Below are positions 51,201 to 62,622 of a stretch of 64,000 nucleotides of DNA, in pieces. Position numbers and translations under genes: made by a program. The stretch's first letter is position 1. Each line of letters begins with the position of its first letter. Under the pieces are notes generated by a model that did not search any database, was not told the origin of the DNA, and saw only the letters and a list, made by a program, of their open reading frames with translations. Source of the DNA: Styela clava (Eukaryota; Chordata; Ascidiacea; Stolidobranchia; Styelidae); NCBI RefSeq assembly GCF_964204865.1, contig NC_135257.1, positions 7,958,151 to 8,022,150 on the forward strand, read 5' to 3'.

Positions 51201-52699
51201 CATCGGCGCCGACGATAAAGAACTGACTGACGTCGCGACCTCTCTCCTATCGGGATCGTTGCGACGAGAAAACGAGAGAAATGGCTGTTCGATTTCGGGT
51301 TCTCGTCTGCGCGTCTTGGATGACAGTTCGCATAGTTTGAAGCGCTCTATTACGTCACTGTGACGTCGTAGTGACGTAATTTTTGGATGGTGTGGTCAGG
51401 TGGGGGTTAGGATTGATATGTAAAAAAATTGTCATGTTACGCCCACTAGAAGTATGTTAGGTAAGAAACTACATGAGACCCAACAACTTCACCCTTAATG
51501 GCGCCTGCGACTACGTTAATAAATTTCCCAATGCCAACGACCTCTCTCGTTTCATGGTCGCTCCGCAGAGCCCAAAATCAACGCAGGACGCGTTGGCAGA
51601 ATCTCATGGTCTGGTGAGAATGACGTCATCGGAAACACCGCGCTCATTAAAATTTCAATGAACGATTATCAAAAATCTTGACCATGTTTATCATGATAAA
51701 AATATCAAAAAAGATGTAAAAAATATTCTATCTTCAAAACTGCTCAGGTATACAAGGAAAGATACCTAGAAAATAACAAAAAATGCAAATTTTTGCTCTG
51801 GTGATCACATTCCCCATAAGAGCTAATGTTAAAATTGTTTTTTTTTACGTCACTTTTCTTTTTGCGCGTAGGATGGGTTTTTAATGAATAAGGTCTATTT
51901 CCGACAACGAACATTCATGCCTCATCTGAGCAACAGTGTGATTCTGTGGGTGGATATCTTAAGTTACGTTCACGCAATAGATATTGTTGGGTACAACCGT
52001 ACAACACATATAAAGACCCATTATTTTATTCGTTATACGTTGGCTCTAACAAAAGCTTTAGACAAGCTGACTGATTAACTGACATATTAATTTAAGTTTG
52101 ATGTCCGATATGGAGGACTTGCACGGGTCACGTGACCTTGTTTTCTGGACGGCAATAAAACAAAAACGTCCATTTGGCTCCTGTCAGTTGCAAGTCGGAT
52201 TATACGTTTCCGTTTTGTTTGGCTGTTGGAAATGGTTATTTCGTATTGTTCCGCTGGCTGTACGTATAGTATAGACAACGAAATGGATCTTCAGTTATAT
52301 TCCACTTTTTCAAAAGATCCGGAACGTCGCGCAATGTGGCTATCATCTATTGGCAGGACTACTTGGTGTCAAGTCCAGAAGCCATCTCACTTGTGTTTCA
52401 CTGTTTGCGGACAGCACTTCGTTGATGGTGAGTCATAATGTGCCGTTATCAATTTTTTTAAATATTCATAAGCTCCCTCATTTCAATGGAAAGCAGATGA
52501 CAAACTACTGTTATTGGTAGGCCTACTTCTGTACTTGCAGGCTTGACTCGTGTAAGGTATTAATCAATAATTGCCATAAGGTGTTGTTTCCCTAGTTAGC
52601 AGGTAATCTATTAGTAAGTGTGAAAAGTTGAATAGATAACTAAAGTTTAACGCCAGTGCTAATGCAAAAAATAACCAGAACTCAATTGAGTTCTCCATC

Positions 52700-52795
52700 T
52701 AAGAATACGCTCGCCACCGCATCTCTGATCCCCCTGGGAGTTTCACAGGTTGCAATCCCATGCGGGGATAGTTATGTGCGAGGGGATTGCAGAAG
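52700..52795 (+). mobile_element. tRNA-derived SINE, partial, in the THAP gene intron
   Basis: Carries AATACGCTCGCCACCGCATC, a diverged box B (CAGGTTGCAATCCC), GCGGGGATAGTTATGTGCGA and GGGATTGCAG. It is the same family as 23669-24006, but the 3' tail is missing. Confidence 0.65.
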
Positions 52796-54272
52796 GTGTT
52801 TTCTGATTGTTTTATTAGTTAGCAGGTAATTTATTACTGATCTGATACACAAACTTGGCACTGTCAAATTATGATTAGTGTTTAATTTATTTCCAGGAAA
52901 AAGGGAAGATAAAACCCATTATCAGCTGCTTATATGTCCCATCAATGACATTAAACAACATGATGCGCAACTCCGGCATTTTTGTCCGAAGATCGTATTC
53001 GATAGCACGCTCCAATGCACATACTTGACGAGACGAAAACGAGCGGATGTGTGCTGCTTTCAAGGCGTAGCACGAATGGTGTTCGTGCCTGCTTTGACAG
53101 TTGTTGTCGATTTTAATGATATTTTTGAAAGTTGGGGTAAAAAGAAATCGGTAAAAGGTAAGGTGAATACTATTGTTGTATATGACACCAGGGCATCGCA
53201 CTGTTAAGTACATGTGGGAAAGCCAGCCTTTGTCAAATACTACGAAGTTATTAATTCAGTACGGTACGTAGTTGCCCATTTGCCGAAATTACATATTTAC
53301 TTACTCCTTATGGTTTCAAATAGTTCATGCACCTCCAGTTAGATTTTTTTAATCAGTGAGGATATATACTCATTGTTGATTGCTGCTCATTGTAACATAC
53401 TATTACGCATTCACTTTTATTTGCGTATTTAATCAAAGTGTTAACAAGTTCACCTAACATTTCACTCATACCGGTCTATATTGTATAGTCTGATTTCTCA
53501 AGTATTTGGAGCCACGAATGCTTGTAATTTTCTGACTAAACCCTTTTATTAGTTGGTTTATTTTCCAAAATTCAGTAAAATATTTTTTAAATAAAACATG
53601 AGATATTGGATTTATTAGCTTTTCCATTCTGAATCATATAGACTGCTTTATTTATTCTTAACGAAAATTAATAAATCTCCTCTCTTTCTTCAGATGTGAA
53701 AGTTGTGGACAAACCTGTCTAAGCATTGTGAGACTCTTGCAGCACAAGAGGCAATAGCAGAAATAGTAAGTATATCAATCAAGAAATTAAGCCGACATAA
53801 AGCAAAACTTTCAACTAATCTCATTTTCCTATTATTTATTCACAGGACAACTATAGCAGACGTGGAGATATCAGAAGTCTGGCGACATATCAGTGACAGT
53901 GTGATTCCAAGAAATATAATGCAATTGAAAATAGAAAATTGCAATAGAAAAACAACCTATGGAGGCATGCAAAGACATTTGACCCTCCGGTAGAGTTGTG
54001 TATGGCCCCCACATCCTGCAGGGCTTGAGGAAAATAACTAAAAATTCCAAAGCGTAAGATTGCATAAGCGGTCTTATTTGTAAAAAGGCACAAAACACGC
54101 CAGACATACTTAAAACAGCTTTGGAAATGAGGATTACGGGTACCTCACTGCACCTGTGTTATATTTGGTTCATCAACTTTTGGTAGTACTATAGAAGAAA
54201 TTCCGAAAGGGGTATAATCATCATTCATGATAAAATACTATAATATATTTTTTGAACAACTTCAATCTAGAC

Positions 54273-55459
54273 CAGGGATCTCAAACTCGCGGCCCCAGAG
54301 AACTTCCAGTGCGGCCCTCGAACGCTTAACAATAATTGTAATAGTATTTTGGAAGTTTTTTTTTTATCTAAATGTAATAGATTTTTCAAACCTTCTAAAG
54401 TGAAATTGATTATTCACACAGAAAACAATTTACTGAAAGTAGTTTTGGAATATTAATTTTTTTTGTCCACATTTTGACCCAATTAAGAATACACATCAAG
54501 CTAGCAAAAGAATACTTGAATAAAACACTTGAGTAATTAAATTAAACGCAAAGTACACGGAGAAGGTGGCATTTTCGAAGAAAATGGGAGTTGTAACATT
54601 TCTGCTCTTCACAAAATTCTGAAGCACATTGTTTAATTTGTCATATTTCCATCAATACAATCAAAAAACACAATAAGCTCAGCAGTCAATATGACAAATT
54701 CGAAGACCAACTTCGAACAGAAAATTTCCATGTGTTTGTATATTAATATAATTATACAACGACTTAGTTACTAAAAATCAATATCAATAATAATTCAAGC
54801 AATCCTATGCCACGCAATGTAGTGCGAAATGTCTTGTCGAAAAAATCTGTCATTTGTTTTTTTACTGATCTATACATGAAATGATAAAAGTAACTTTTTT
54901 GCATTACTGGAATTAATTAAACATTCGTAAAGATCCAGATAAACCCATGATCATGTGGCCTCGTTAGTTAGAGTTGGTACTATAAAATCATTTCAGACTG
55001 GCCTTAGTATGCTGGTGACACAAAAAAGATGCCAAACGCCAGGACGAATGTAATTATTAAAACATTGAGTTTATACTGTAGTATTTTTGTTAATTTTAGG
55101 TTCATATATTTAGATTAAGTTATTTTTAGTGTATGTATTATTCTTTCCTTATTCAAAGCTTGTTCAAAAATGATTTTGATGGTTGTACATAGAATTTTAC
55201 GATTTTTTATAATAAATACTGTAACTTGCAAATGTTGCAATAATAGTGGAATGCAAATATTAATATGTAATTGCATTTGAAATTGAAGAAAATAATAAAA
55301 CTTAATCCAACTGTTTAGTTGCATCACAATATATGTCACAAACTAAAACTATCTTAAAAATATCTTTTAAGTATACATTATCAAAAACTGTTTGCGGCTC
55401 TTTTTACAATTTTCAAAATGCAATGCGGCTCTCGAAAACCCATGAGTTTGACACCACTG
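54273..55459. mobile_element. Old hAT element inside P-like copy 2
   Basis: The counterpart, base for base apart from small changes, of 19157-20329: ends CAGGGATCTCAAACTCGCGG and GTTTGACACCACTG. Its presence in both P-like copies at the same site shows it is part of the mobilised unit. Confidence 0.75.
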
Positions 55460-55762
55460 ATCTATTCTAGACGATTCAAGCATTGCTTTGGGAAATTATA
55501 TCACTTCAATTAAATTGAAATAATCTCGCTATATTAAATACAAAATCGTTGCTATCATAGAGGTAAACCAATTCAGCCACTCGAAATATATTGGCCTTCA
55601 CAAAGCAATGGAGGCAAAATTGAGAGTTCATGAGCTATGAACATTTGTTCTTTTCTTTGTCTTGAACTTTCCATACTCCACAGCCCCTATTAATTTTTTT
55701 TAATTTTAATTACCATGTGATGGTCATACATATCTTTAACTTGTATTTTCTGTCATGATGTA

Positions 55763-56736
55763 GGGGAAAGTGGGGCACGTTGGGACATGGGGCACAGTGG
55801 AAAATCAGCTCTCACACTGATACTATATCCGCAATCCTGTCCGCGGTTCGATGTTTCAATCCGCCCTTTGGTGAGTTACAATGTCCCCGCGAACGGACAA
55901 CGGAAGGGTAGTGCGGCGCAAGCTATGAAGTGAAATTGGTTTTGGAAGGTTGAAACTAAAATTTCACCGTTCCAGTTTTTTCTTTTTTCTACATTGGACT
56001 TTCCAACATGACAAACCACCGTCTGATATTATTCAGCTTTAGTCCACTGTAGAATATTCATAACGTTGGCGAGTGAATGTGCCTTCCAGATTTCGCTGTG
56101 GGATAGTCTGAAAATATTTGTTGCCTATGAGGAACAATGGACCGGGGCACAGTGGGACTTGCCCTACAGTGCACAATTCGACATTGTTTGATACAATGAG
56201 TGCTTAGAGACCTAGATATGCGGTATATTAAGTGTAATATTATGGTTTCTTTTGACCCATGGCCCAATATGGAATATATTCGTGAATCAATAATATTTCC
56301 AGATTTAGATTCGAGGGAAGAAATAATCAAATTTGTTTGCGAAACTTTTTGTCTGATATCTGAACTATTTCAGTTGAACATTGATTTTAAAAATATTAAA
56401 GCTTCAAATTTGAAGTCTCCCTGTTCTTTAGACGATTATGCTGATTAATTGCTTATTTTTAAGGGCATACTTCGTTGAATTTTGACGGACTGACCCATGG
56501 GGCCCCAGGGTCTGTCCGAATGTGCCCCACAAGTGGGGTACAGTGGAACACTTGACAGAGGTTTTTCAAAGCATTTTAGTAGTAAGATGTGTGTCGCAAG
56601 AAAATTTCTTATTCGCTGAATGTAAACTACATTTACCCCTCTATGCATTAGTCCCGCCAACTTAAGGGAATATGCAGAATTAAAGGCTCAAAATATGCAA
56701 AAGAAAAAAAGTGTCCCAACCTTCCCCACTTTCCCC
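55763..56736. mobile_element. 974-bp TA-target transposon inside P-like copy 2
   Basis: Starts GGGGAAAGTGGGGCACGTTG and ends CCTTCCCCACTTTCCCC, and is flanked by TA on each side. P-like copy 1 has the uninterrupted sequence with a single TA, giving a direct empty site. Internal GGGGCACAGTGG motifs are repeated in both orientations. A TA duplication fits Tc1/mariner or ISL2EU-like elements; which one is not decided. No complete transposase frame. Confidence 0.88.
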
Positions 56737-57830
56737 TATTATCTCAATGTGCCAAACTATTAATTTGTGTGCATATTTTGCTTCCAGATGACATAAATGT
56801 ATTGTCATGTTTATTACCTCAGCTTGGAGTATTGACAAGAAAAAGGTGCCAGTAAATTAGGTAAAAAAATTTTCAACTCATTGTTATAATCAGAATTCAC
56901 AATCAATAGGAATTATAAACAGCCAACAATCAGTGAGAATTATATGCGAAATCCCTCAGAATAAATTTGTCTAAAATCGGAGGAAGGCAAAAAATATAGG
57001 TAGTTTCCATTCACACAAGCATTTCAAGAAGACTTGCTCGAGCCAAACTAAATGAGCATCGTCAGGTGATCGGTAAGGCTGCAAGTTGAATTCAGCCCTG
57101 CAACCTCCTGCATAGAAGATAATATTAATTAGTGGGCTATGAGCTAAATTCCTAAATTTAAACAAACCTATCTACGATGCATTATGTACCAGCAATGTTA
57201 CCTACGATTAAGTGAATATGTAATATGTCTAATAAATTCACCTACAAAAGCAAGTTCGATAGGTGCAAACTTTGTGTTATGGAATTGTATCGCAGCACAG
57301 TTTTGTATGACACCCTCTTTAAATGAAATTTCAATGATTAAGCGCAAACATTAAAATTACTAACTTTGAACTTTGTCATTATCTGCAAAATGTTCCACAC
57401 AAATCTTTCCGCTATCGCGTTTGTAATCTTTTCTTATTAAAAAAAAAACGTTTATGATGTCCAGAATTGCTCTTTACAGCTTGCCTGTTATTCCAGCTTT
57501 CCAAGTAAGCAAAACTTCTTAGATATAGAGATTATTTTGTTTCGTTACAGGCGCAAAAAGGCAGGTACTACACGTAAAAAAGACGCCGAGTAGCAAAAGC
57601 GAGCGGAAAACGGACGCGAAAGGCGACGAGAAATATGTGCATTGGAGCGTATCATGAAATACAATGTTTTGCCTGTAGTCTTATGGAGTGACGTCAGAGT
57701 TGCCTATCATGTTGTTTAATGTCATTGGTCCCATCGATATTTGAACTGTCGCCATCCCCAGAGAGGAAGAGAATAGTTAGAAAAAGGGGGATTTTGAAGA
57801 AAGGCAAAAGGCAGGACCATTAACTTGTAT

Positions 57831-59204
57831 GCGTTGCAATATTACTTTGCAGTTGTTAGCATAAACATTTAATGTGTCTTTCGACTAGACCTATCACACT
57901 TTATAAAAGAAGCCGCCTACACCCCTTTTCACTAGAACCATAATACTGTAAAATATTTGATAGAAATTACCCCCGAGGCATCATATCTTCCATTTGAAAG
58001 GGCTGTGAAGGCAGATACTGTTTTTACTCTAAATTATGGATAGTTACTTCCAGGTTATCTTATCCTTGCTTATAGATATCTTGAGGTCAGTGACTCCAAC
58101 TGACCCATGCATGCCACACTGAAAATTCTCTTGTGTACCGATAAAATTAGGCTGTTGGAGCCTTCAGACCTTGAAAACAGTCGAATCTGAGCACGATGGA
58201 TTCATGTGAAACACGTAATAGGCATTTATAGGCAAAAATATCCCATCCTGAGCAGCACCGATCCACAACCTCCTGCCTATGGAATCAAAACATTAGACAA
58301 ATTGGTGTACTGTGCGCATTCACAAATCTTTGCGAATCAAGTGTGCCTTTTGACTAAAGAAAATTTAGCATTGAAATGGTCAATCTCAATATCAACCTAG
58401 TATCTGCAAATAAAACCAATTGTTTTTTAAAAATACATTTTGATGTGCTTTATTTTTCAAATATAATTTATAATTACTGTAAAGTGTGTGATACATTTGG
58501 TACCATGAATACCATTTGCAAATTAGCTTGGGTTGCACCCCTCTCAAATAAAAGTTCATATCTCATAATATTCTTTAAACAAAAGGTTGCGGCTAGCCGG
58601 CTACCCATCAGAATTTTCTTTCAGATCACAAATTCGTGAATGTTCAGTTAAAATAAACGCCCCACATTCGCTCTGCTAAGCGACCACAGCAAATTCGCCA
58701 CCACACCAATGATAAAGATTCAAAGCTGTGTCACGGTCGGAAGTTTGAAGATCGCACAAGAAAGCGACAATATGATGATATGACTGTTGGGTTCATACAT
58801 TGAGGTGTATATAACGGCTCAATGGGTTCATCTCGTTCCGATTTTTAAGGTAAATAAAAAAATAGAATCTACAACCCAGACTAGATATGTGGGCACGCGC
58901 ATCAGCAGGTCTTGAATCTTTTCAGATTTTGCCTACTCTTTCGATTTTTCGTACATTTTTGTGTGTCTTGCCTTGTATTACGTCTTTGTTTTGTTGTAAC
59001 GGAAAATGGAAATGGACGTTTCCCGACCCTTGACTCCTAAACAATTCTTCCTATAATTTATCATTGCAAAATTTTCAACGCTTATTTTGATAGCATTTTG
59101 GAGAGCTGGCTCACATGTGCAATACTCTTATTATTGCCTAAAAGAATAAACAACGTTCCGCTTTCAGGTACTGATATATAATTTTAGGCTATCGTAGTCT
59201 ACAA
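57831..59204. other. Intergenic stretch, nothing recognised
   Basis: AT-rich DNA between the broken THAP gene and the nested transposons. No supported exon and no paired transposon ends were found. Confidence 0.4.
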
Positions 59205-60138
59205 CATGGGTGTCAAACTCGCGGCCCCGGAGAACTTCTAATGCGGCCCTCGAACGCTCAACAATAATTGTAAGATTTTGTAAGTTTTTTTTATCTAAAT
59301 GCAGTGGCGTATCTAGGGTATGGCAGCCATGGCTCGTGCCATGGGCGCCGTTTGGAAGGGGGCGCAAAAAACGCGGGAAATTCTAATGTTATAATAAAAC
59401 TTGAAAATACTCGAAATTCGTATAAAAGTCAATAGAAGTTGTCAGCCAACAATCAATGCCGTTTGTTCCGTCAGTTAGCGCAATTGACGGTCACGTAATA
59501 ATTTAACATGACTAAACTTAAATTGATACGGTACTGGACTGACTGCACTTCATATTTGCTCTGCTATCGTACTGGAGTGAACATTTATAAATATTCGTAC
59601 AATGAGAGCGAGTGTTTTACATCGTGGAAAAAAATTTGAGCAATAGAACTGGAATTATTGGCGCCGATTTCCATGTACAAATTGAAATGAAAAGGCAAAG
59701 GTGGTGTGAGATTCTTAAATAAATATTGCATGTAATAAAGTAGCTGGCGGAACAAAACCCCGCTTTGCGAGGGTATACAGGGAATCAATTCAAGCAGATA
59801 GTGATTCAAATGTTGGTAATTTTCTTGGCTTCTATGAAATTCCTTGCCGTCTTTGATCCTGTGTTGCGAGGGCATCTCGATTCCATTGAAACACAGCACA
59901 TTCAGCCTCTTACCTTTCTCCAAGTGTTCAAAATGATTTTATTGTGTCGAGTCTTTTCTTGGTTTACTCAATCTTCGGATATCTTTGCAAATTTTGCTGA
60001 CAATGGCATTATTCAAGGAAAGTTGCGAGGGATCGTTTAGTAAAATAAAATTAACTCTATCATACCTTCGATCTTCAATAAGCCAGGAAAGGTTGTGTGA
60101 TCTGGCTTTATTAAGTATAAAGAGGGTAAGGGTAAGAG

Positions 60139-61263
60139 CAGGGGTCACCAACCTTTTCGAAGCCGAGGGCTACTTTCAATGCACATTTTAAAAAAAGTCA
60201 ATTTGCTCGATTAAGCTTCAATTATTGATAATTACTGGTATTTAGTCAAGTAAATCCACTGAAAAAACTTTACGATTCTTCAGGAAATCACATGATTATC
60301 ACAACGTAGCAAAAAATAAATTATCAGAAATGACACTTCCATTTTCAAACTGAGTGTTTTTCAAATTGATTTTAAAGTGATCACTACATTAATATCTCTG
60401 GAAACCACAGGTCCACAATGTTCCCCTACTTTTTACAAACACCCTGCATAACTCTAAGATGAAATGAACTCAACAGTTGTAATGCCGAATGTTACATTTA
60501 AAACACATTTAATTAATTATGAATATCTTGTTTTCAACAAGCAGAAAACCCAAATCGAACAAATCTGGTCTAATGCTCTCCACCAGTGTGTTGTACTTCG
60601 GCGTGTAACTTGACAATGTATTGCAGATTTTCATCAGTAAGGCGTATTCCGTGCTTAGTTCCTTGTAGAGTTTATGTCAAAAAATGTTGATTCACAAAGA
60701 TAGCTTGAACCAGACACTGATCTCGTAACAGAGGATTGCTGTTTGATTTAAAAGTCCGGCTTTTTTAGCCCGTACTGCGCTGGCAAATGGATAGTGACAA
60801 GATGTGAAATGTCTCTTCGATTTGTCGTCTCTATAATCGTCCCGCAAATGAGACATACGCAAGCTGTTTTTATGGTGGTGAATGGAATCCACCTCCCATT
60901 CATCGTGAAAATGGTAGGTTTTCTTTCGTTTTTCTTTGAAATCAATAATTGCATTATTGGCATTGCTGCGACACAAATCAACGGATACGAAAAAACGCGG
61001 GTTCGTAGAAAGTGACATCTGTGTGATTTCATAATTGGGAGAGTATTGAATGACCCGTCACATTACTGTGGGCAAATTAAAGTTAGGATGATCGTCACCA
61101 TAATAATTAACATAGTGTCATTCCCAGTTCCAAAATAAGACATAAGTGTGATTTATACAAGAATAACATGACAAAAATTAATTGATTGGAACAGACCTGC
61201 GGGCGACTCATGTGGTCTTCGCGGGCGACTTGGTGCCCGCGGTCAACGGGTTGGTGACCCCTG
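60139..61263 (-). mobile_element. hAT element of the CAGGGGTCACCAAC family, inner layer
   Basis: Starts CAGGGGTCACCAACCTTTTC and ends CGGGTTGGTGACCCCTG, with a perfect 8-bp duplication GGTAAGAG (60131-60138 and 61264-61271). It is the inverted counterpart of 12616-13953 without the SINE. Confidence 0.93.
60748..61018 (-). pseudogene. hAT transposase N-terminal (BED-like) remnant
   Basis: The minus strand in two overlapping frames gives KKRKTYHFHDEWEVDSI, then CVCLICGTIIETTNRRDISH, then LVTIHL. This is the N-terminal zinc-finger region of BED-type hAT transposases (the kind domesticated as GTF2IRD2/ZBED-like proteins). It carries a frame shift, and nothing of the catalytic domain follows. Confidence 0.65.
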
Positions 61264-62213
61264 GGTAAGAGAATAAACAAAACAAAAAATTTTGATGAAA
61301 TCATCGACGAATTTGCGTCAAGAAAGGCACGAAAAGTATACTATTCTAGGATCTTGTTATTGCCCGATCGTCCAATGCTTATTGTGTCATTATTAAATCA
61401 CGTAAACAAAACAAGCGAAGTAGGGGCGCATCTTTAAACCTTTGCCATGGGCGCCATTCCACCTAGATACGCCACTGTCTAAATGTAATACATTTTTCAA
61501 ATTTTTTGAAGTGATATTGATTATTCACACAGAAAACGACAATTTACTGAATGTAGTTTTGGAAAATTATTTTTTTGTTTGTTTTCAATTTGACCCATTT
61601 ATGGATACACCTCAAGCTAGCAAATAAATACTTGGAAAACAAAAATTCAGGAATTCAATAAAACGCAAAGTACATGAAGAAGGTGGCAATTTTGAAAAAA
61701 TGGGAGTTGCAATATTTCTACATTTCTCAAAATTGTAAAGGACAATGTTCAATTTGCCACATTTCCTTCAGTACAATGAAAGAATACCATATCAGTAGAC
61801 ATTATCGGAATAAGCTCAGCAGTCAATATGAAATATTTAAAGATCAACTTCGAACAGAAATATTTATGTATTTGTATATTGTTATAATTATACAACTACG
61901 AGGTTACTAAAAATCAATATCATTCATAACTCAAGCGGTTCTATGCCATGTAATGGTAGGAAATGTCGCGGGAAACGGCTGGTCCGAAAAGTCGGTCATT
62001 TTTGTTTGTTTATTGATCCTTATATGAAATGATACATTTAATATTTTTGCATTACCGAAATTAATCAAACATTCTCAACGATCCAGATTGACCGATGATC
62101 ATGTGACCTCGTTAATTAGAGTTGAATCTGTAAAATCATATTTAACCTAATGTTAGTAAACTGGTGGAACAAAAGAGATGCCAAACGTCAGAACATATGT
62201 AATAAAAAACATT

Positions 62214-62470
62214 GTGCTAAGCGTTAGAAATACGCTCGCCACTGCACCTCTGATTACTCTGCGTGGGTGCGAAGATTCGAATCCCATGCAAGGATGAATA
62301 TGTGCGAGAGGATTGCTGGACTCCTCGCCGCCGTAGGGTGGTTCACGTAACCGCTGGTCGGTTACGGCTTCCTCCACCATCAAGTCCATGCTTCCGAAAA
62401 ACAAATAACTAACTAATCCCATATGAATTTCCTCTCCCCCGGGATAAATATGTACATCCTATCCTATCCA
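62214..62470 (+). mobile_element. tRNA-derived SINE upstream of the CCDC77-like gene
   Basis: Head TGCTAAGCGTTAGAAATACG, box B GATTCGAATCCC, then the GCCGTAGGGTGGTTCACGTA body and the GGGATAAATATG and CCTATCC tail. It is the best match to 23669-24006. It abuts the truncated old hAT copy and ends about 150 bases before the ATG at 62623. Confidence 0.82.
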
Positions 62471-62622
62471 CGAGATAACGAATAATCACCGTTAGATGGC
62501 ACCACGCTACCAACAACAAAAACGAGTAAACGTTTGCCCGCGATCTTCAAAATTTCTTCATTCTATGCTATGCTTTTTGGGGACGTTTGTGAAGATTGCT
62601 AGAAAGTCAGGCGTAAGCAGTT

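Larger units (their letters stand above)
50285..51485. repeat. 1.2-kb palindromic fold-back structure
   Basis: Outer arms 50430-50575 and 51347-51485 are inverted copies (TACTTCTAGTAGGCGTAG, then TCCAAAAATTACGTCACTAC). A diverged direct copy of the left arm lies further out at 50285-50425. Inner arms 50608-50763 and 50975-51200 are inverted minisatellites of a unit of about 28 bp containing CTAAAAAGGTAGGTATCAG. The MITE copy at 50764-50969 sits at the centre. A unique non-palindromic stretch (51200-51340) follows the right inner arm. No transposase is seen. It could be a Foldback-type element or a MITE-seeded palindrome. Confidence 0.8.
52943..57727 (-). mobile_element. P-like (THAP-type) DNA transposon, copy 2, inverted
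   Basis: Both ends are intact: CAATGACATTAAACAACATG at the left and its reverse complement at the right. The flanking repeats are GTCCCAT (52936-52942 and 57728-57734), one base short of the 8-bp duplication of copy 1. It is nearly identical to copy 1 apart from small indels and an extra 974-bp insertion (55763-56736). The THAP exon (57575-57360, minus strand) has a poly-A length change relative to copy 1 that shifts the frame. It carries the same old hAT as copy 1. It is inserted in exon 2 of the THAP gene. Confidence 0.85.
52232..57830 (+). pseudogene. THAP-domain gene interrupted by the P-like transposon
   Basis: Exon 1 (52232-52427) begins with ATG and encodes a THAP zinc finger: YCSAGC, FSKDPERRAMWL, RTTW, then the altered cluster LCFTVCGQHFVDG. 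It ends at GTGAGT in phase 1. Exon 2 starts after TTTATTTCCAG at 52897 and continues the THAP tail (GKREDK ... LLICPI) to 52942. There a 4785-bp P-like element is inserted. The continuation at 57735 reads DIFELSPSPERKR..RKRGILKKGK only after a frame shift, since the direct join gives TGA within three codons. The GK..D.....P.IF tail is typical of THAP proteins that carry a DDE nuclease downstream, but no nuclease is seen here. This is probably a dead transposon-derived or host THAP gene. Confidence 0.7.
59765..61435 (+). pseudogene. hAT transposase C-terminal remnant (ZMYM1/TTF type), split
   Basis: The plus strand shows FLASMKFLAVFDPVLRGHL (about 59817-59880), like the conserved catalytic-domain entry of ZMYM1/TTF-type hAT proteins. 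In another frame it then shows CEGSFSKIKLTLSYLRSSIS followed by QERLCDLALLSI (about 60015-60110), the hAT dimerisation region. After the inner element the tail NFDEIIDEFASRKARKV follows (61288-61340), with a stop near 61435. Frame shifts separate the pieces, so it is dead. Confidence 0.75.
59302..61477 (+). mobile_element. hAT element with ZMYM1/TTF-type transposase remnant, middle layer
   Basis: Starts CAGTGGCGTATCTAGGGT and ends ACCTAGATACGCCACTG, with a perfect 8-bp duplication TCTAAATG (59294-59301 and 61478-61485). The related sequence at 54370 shows the uninterrupted site. Subtracting the inner element, it is about 1.05 kb and carries the decayed 3' part of a transposase gene. Confidence 0.92.
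59205..62213. mobile_element. Third copy of the old hAT family, outer layer of a triple nest
   Basis: Starts CATGGGTGTCAAACTCGCGG and follows the order of 54273-55080, interrupted by 59302-61477. The match stops at AAAACATTG (62213), where a SINE begins, so the right end is lost. It is more diverged from the two copies inside the P-like elements than those are from each other. Confidence 0.8.
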
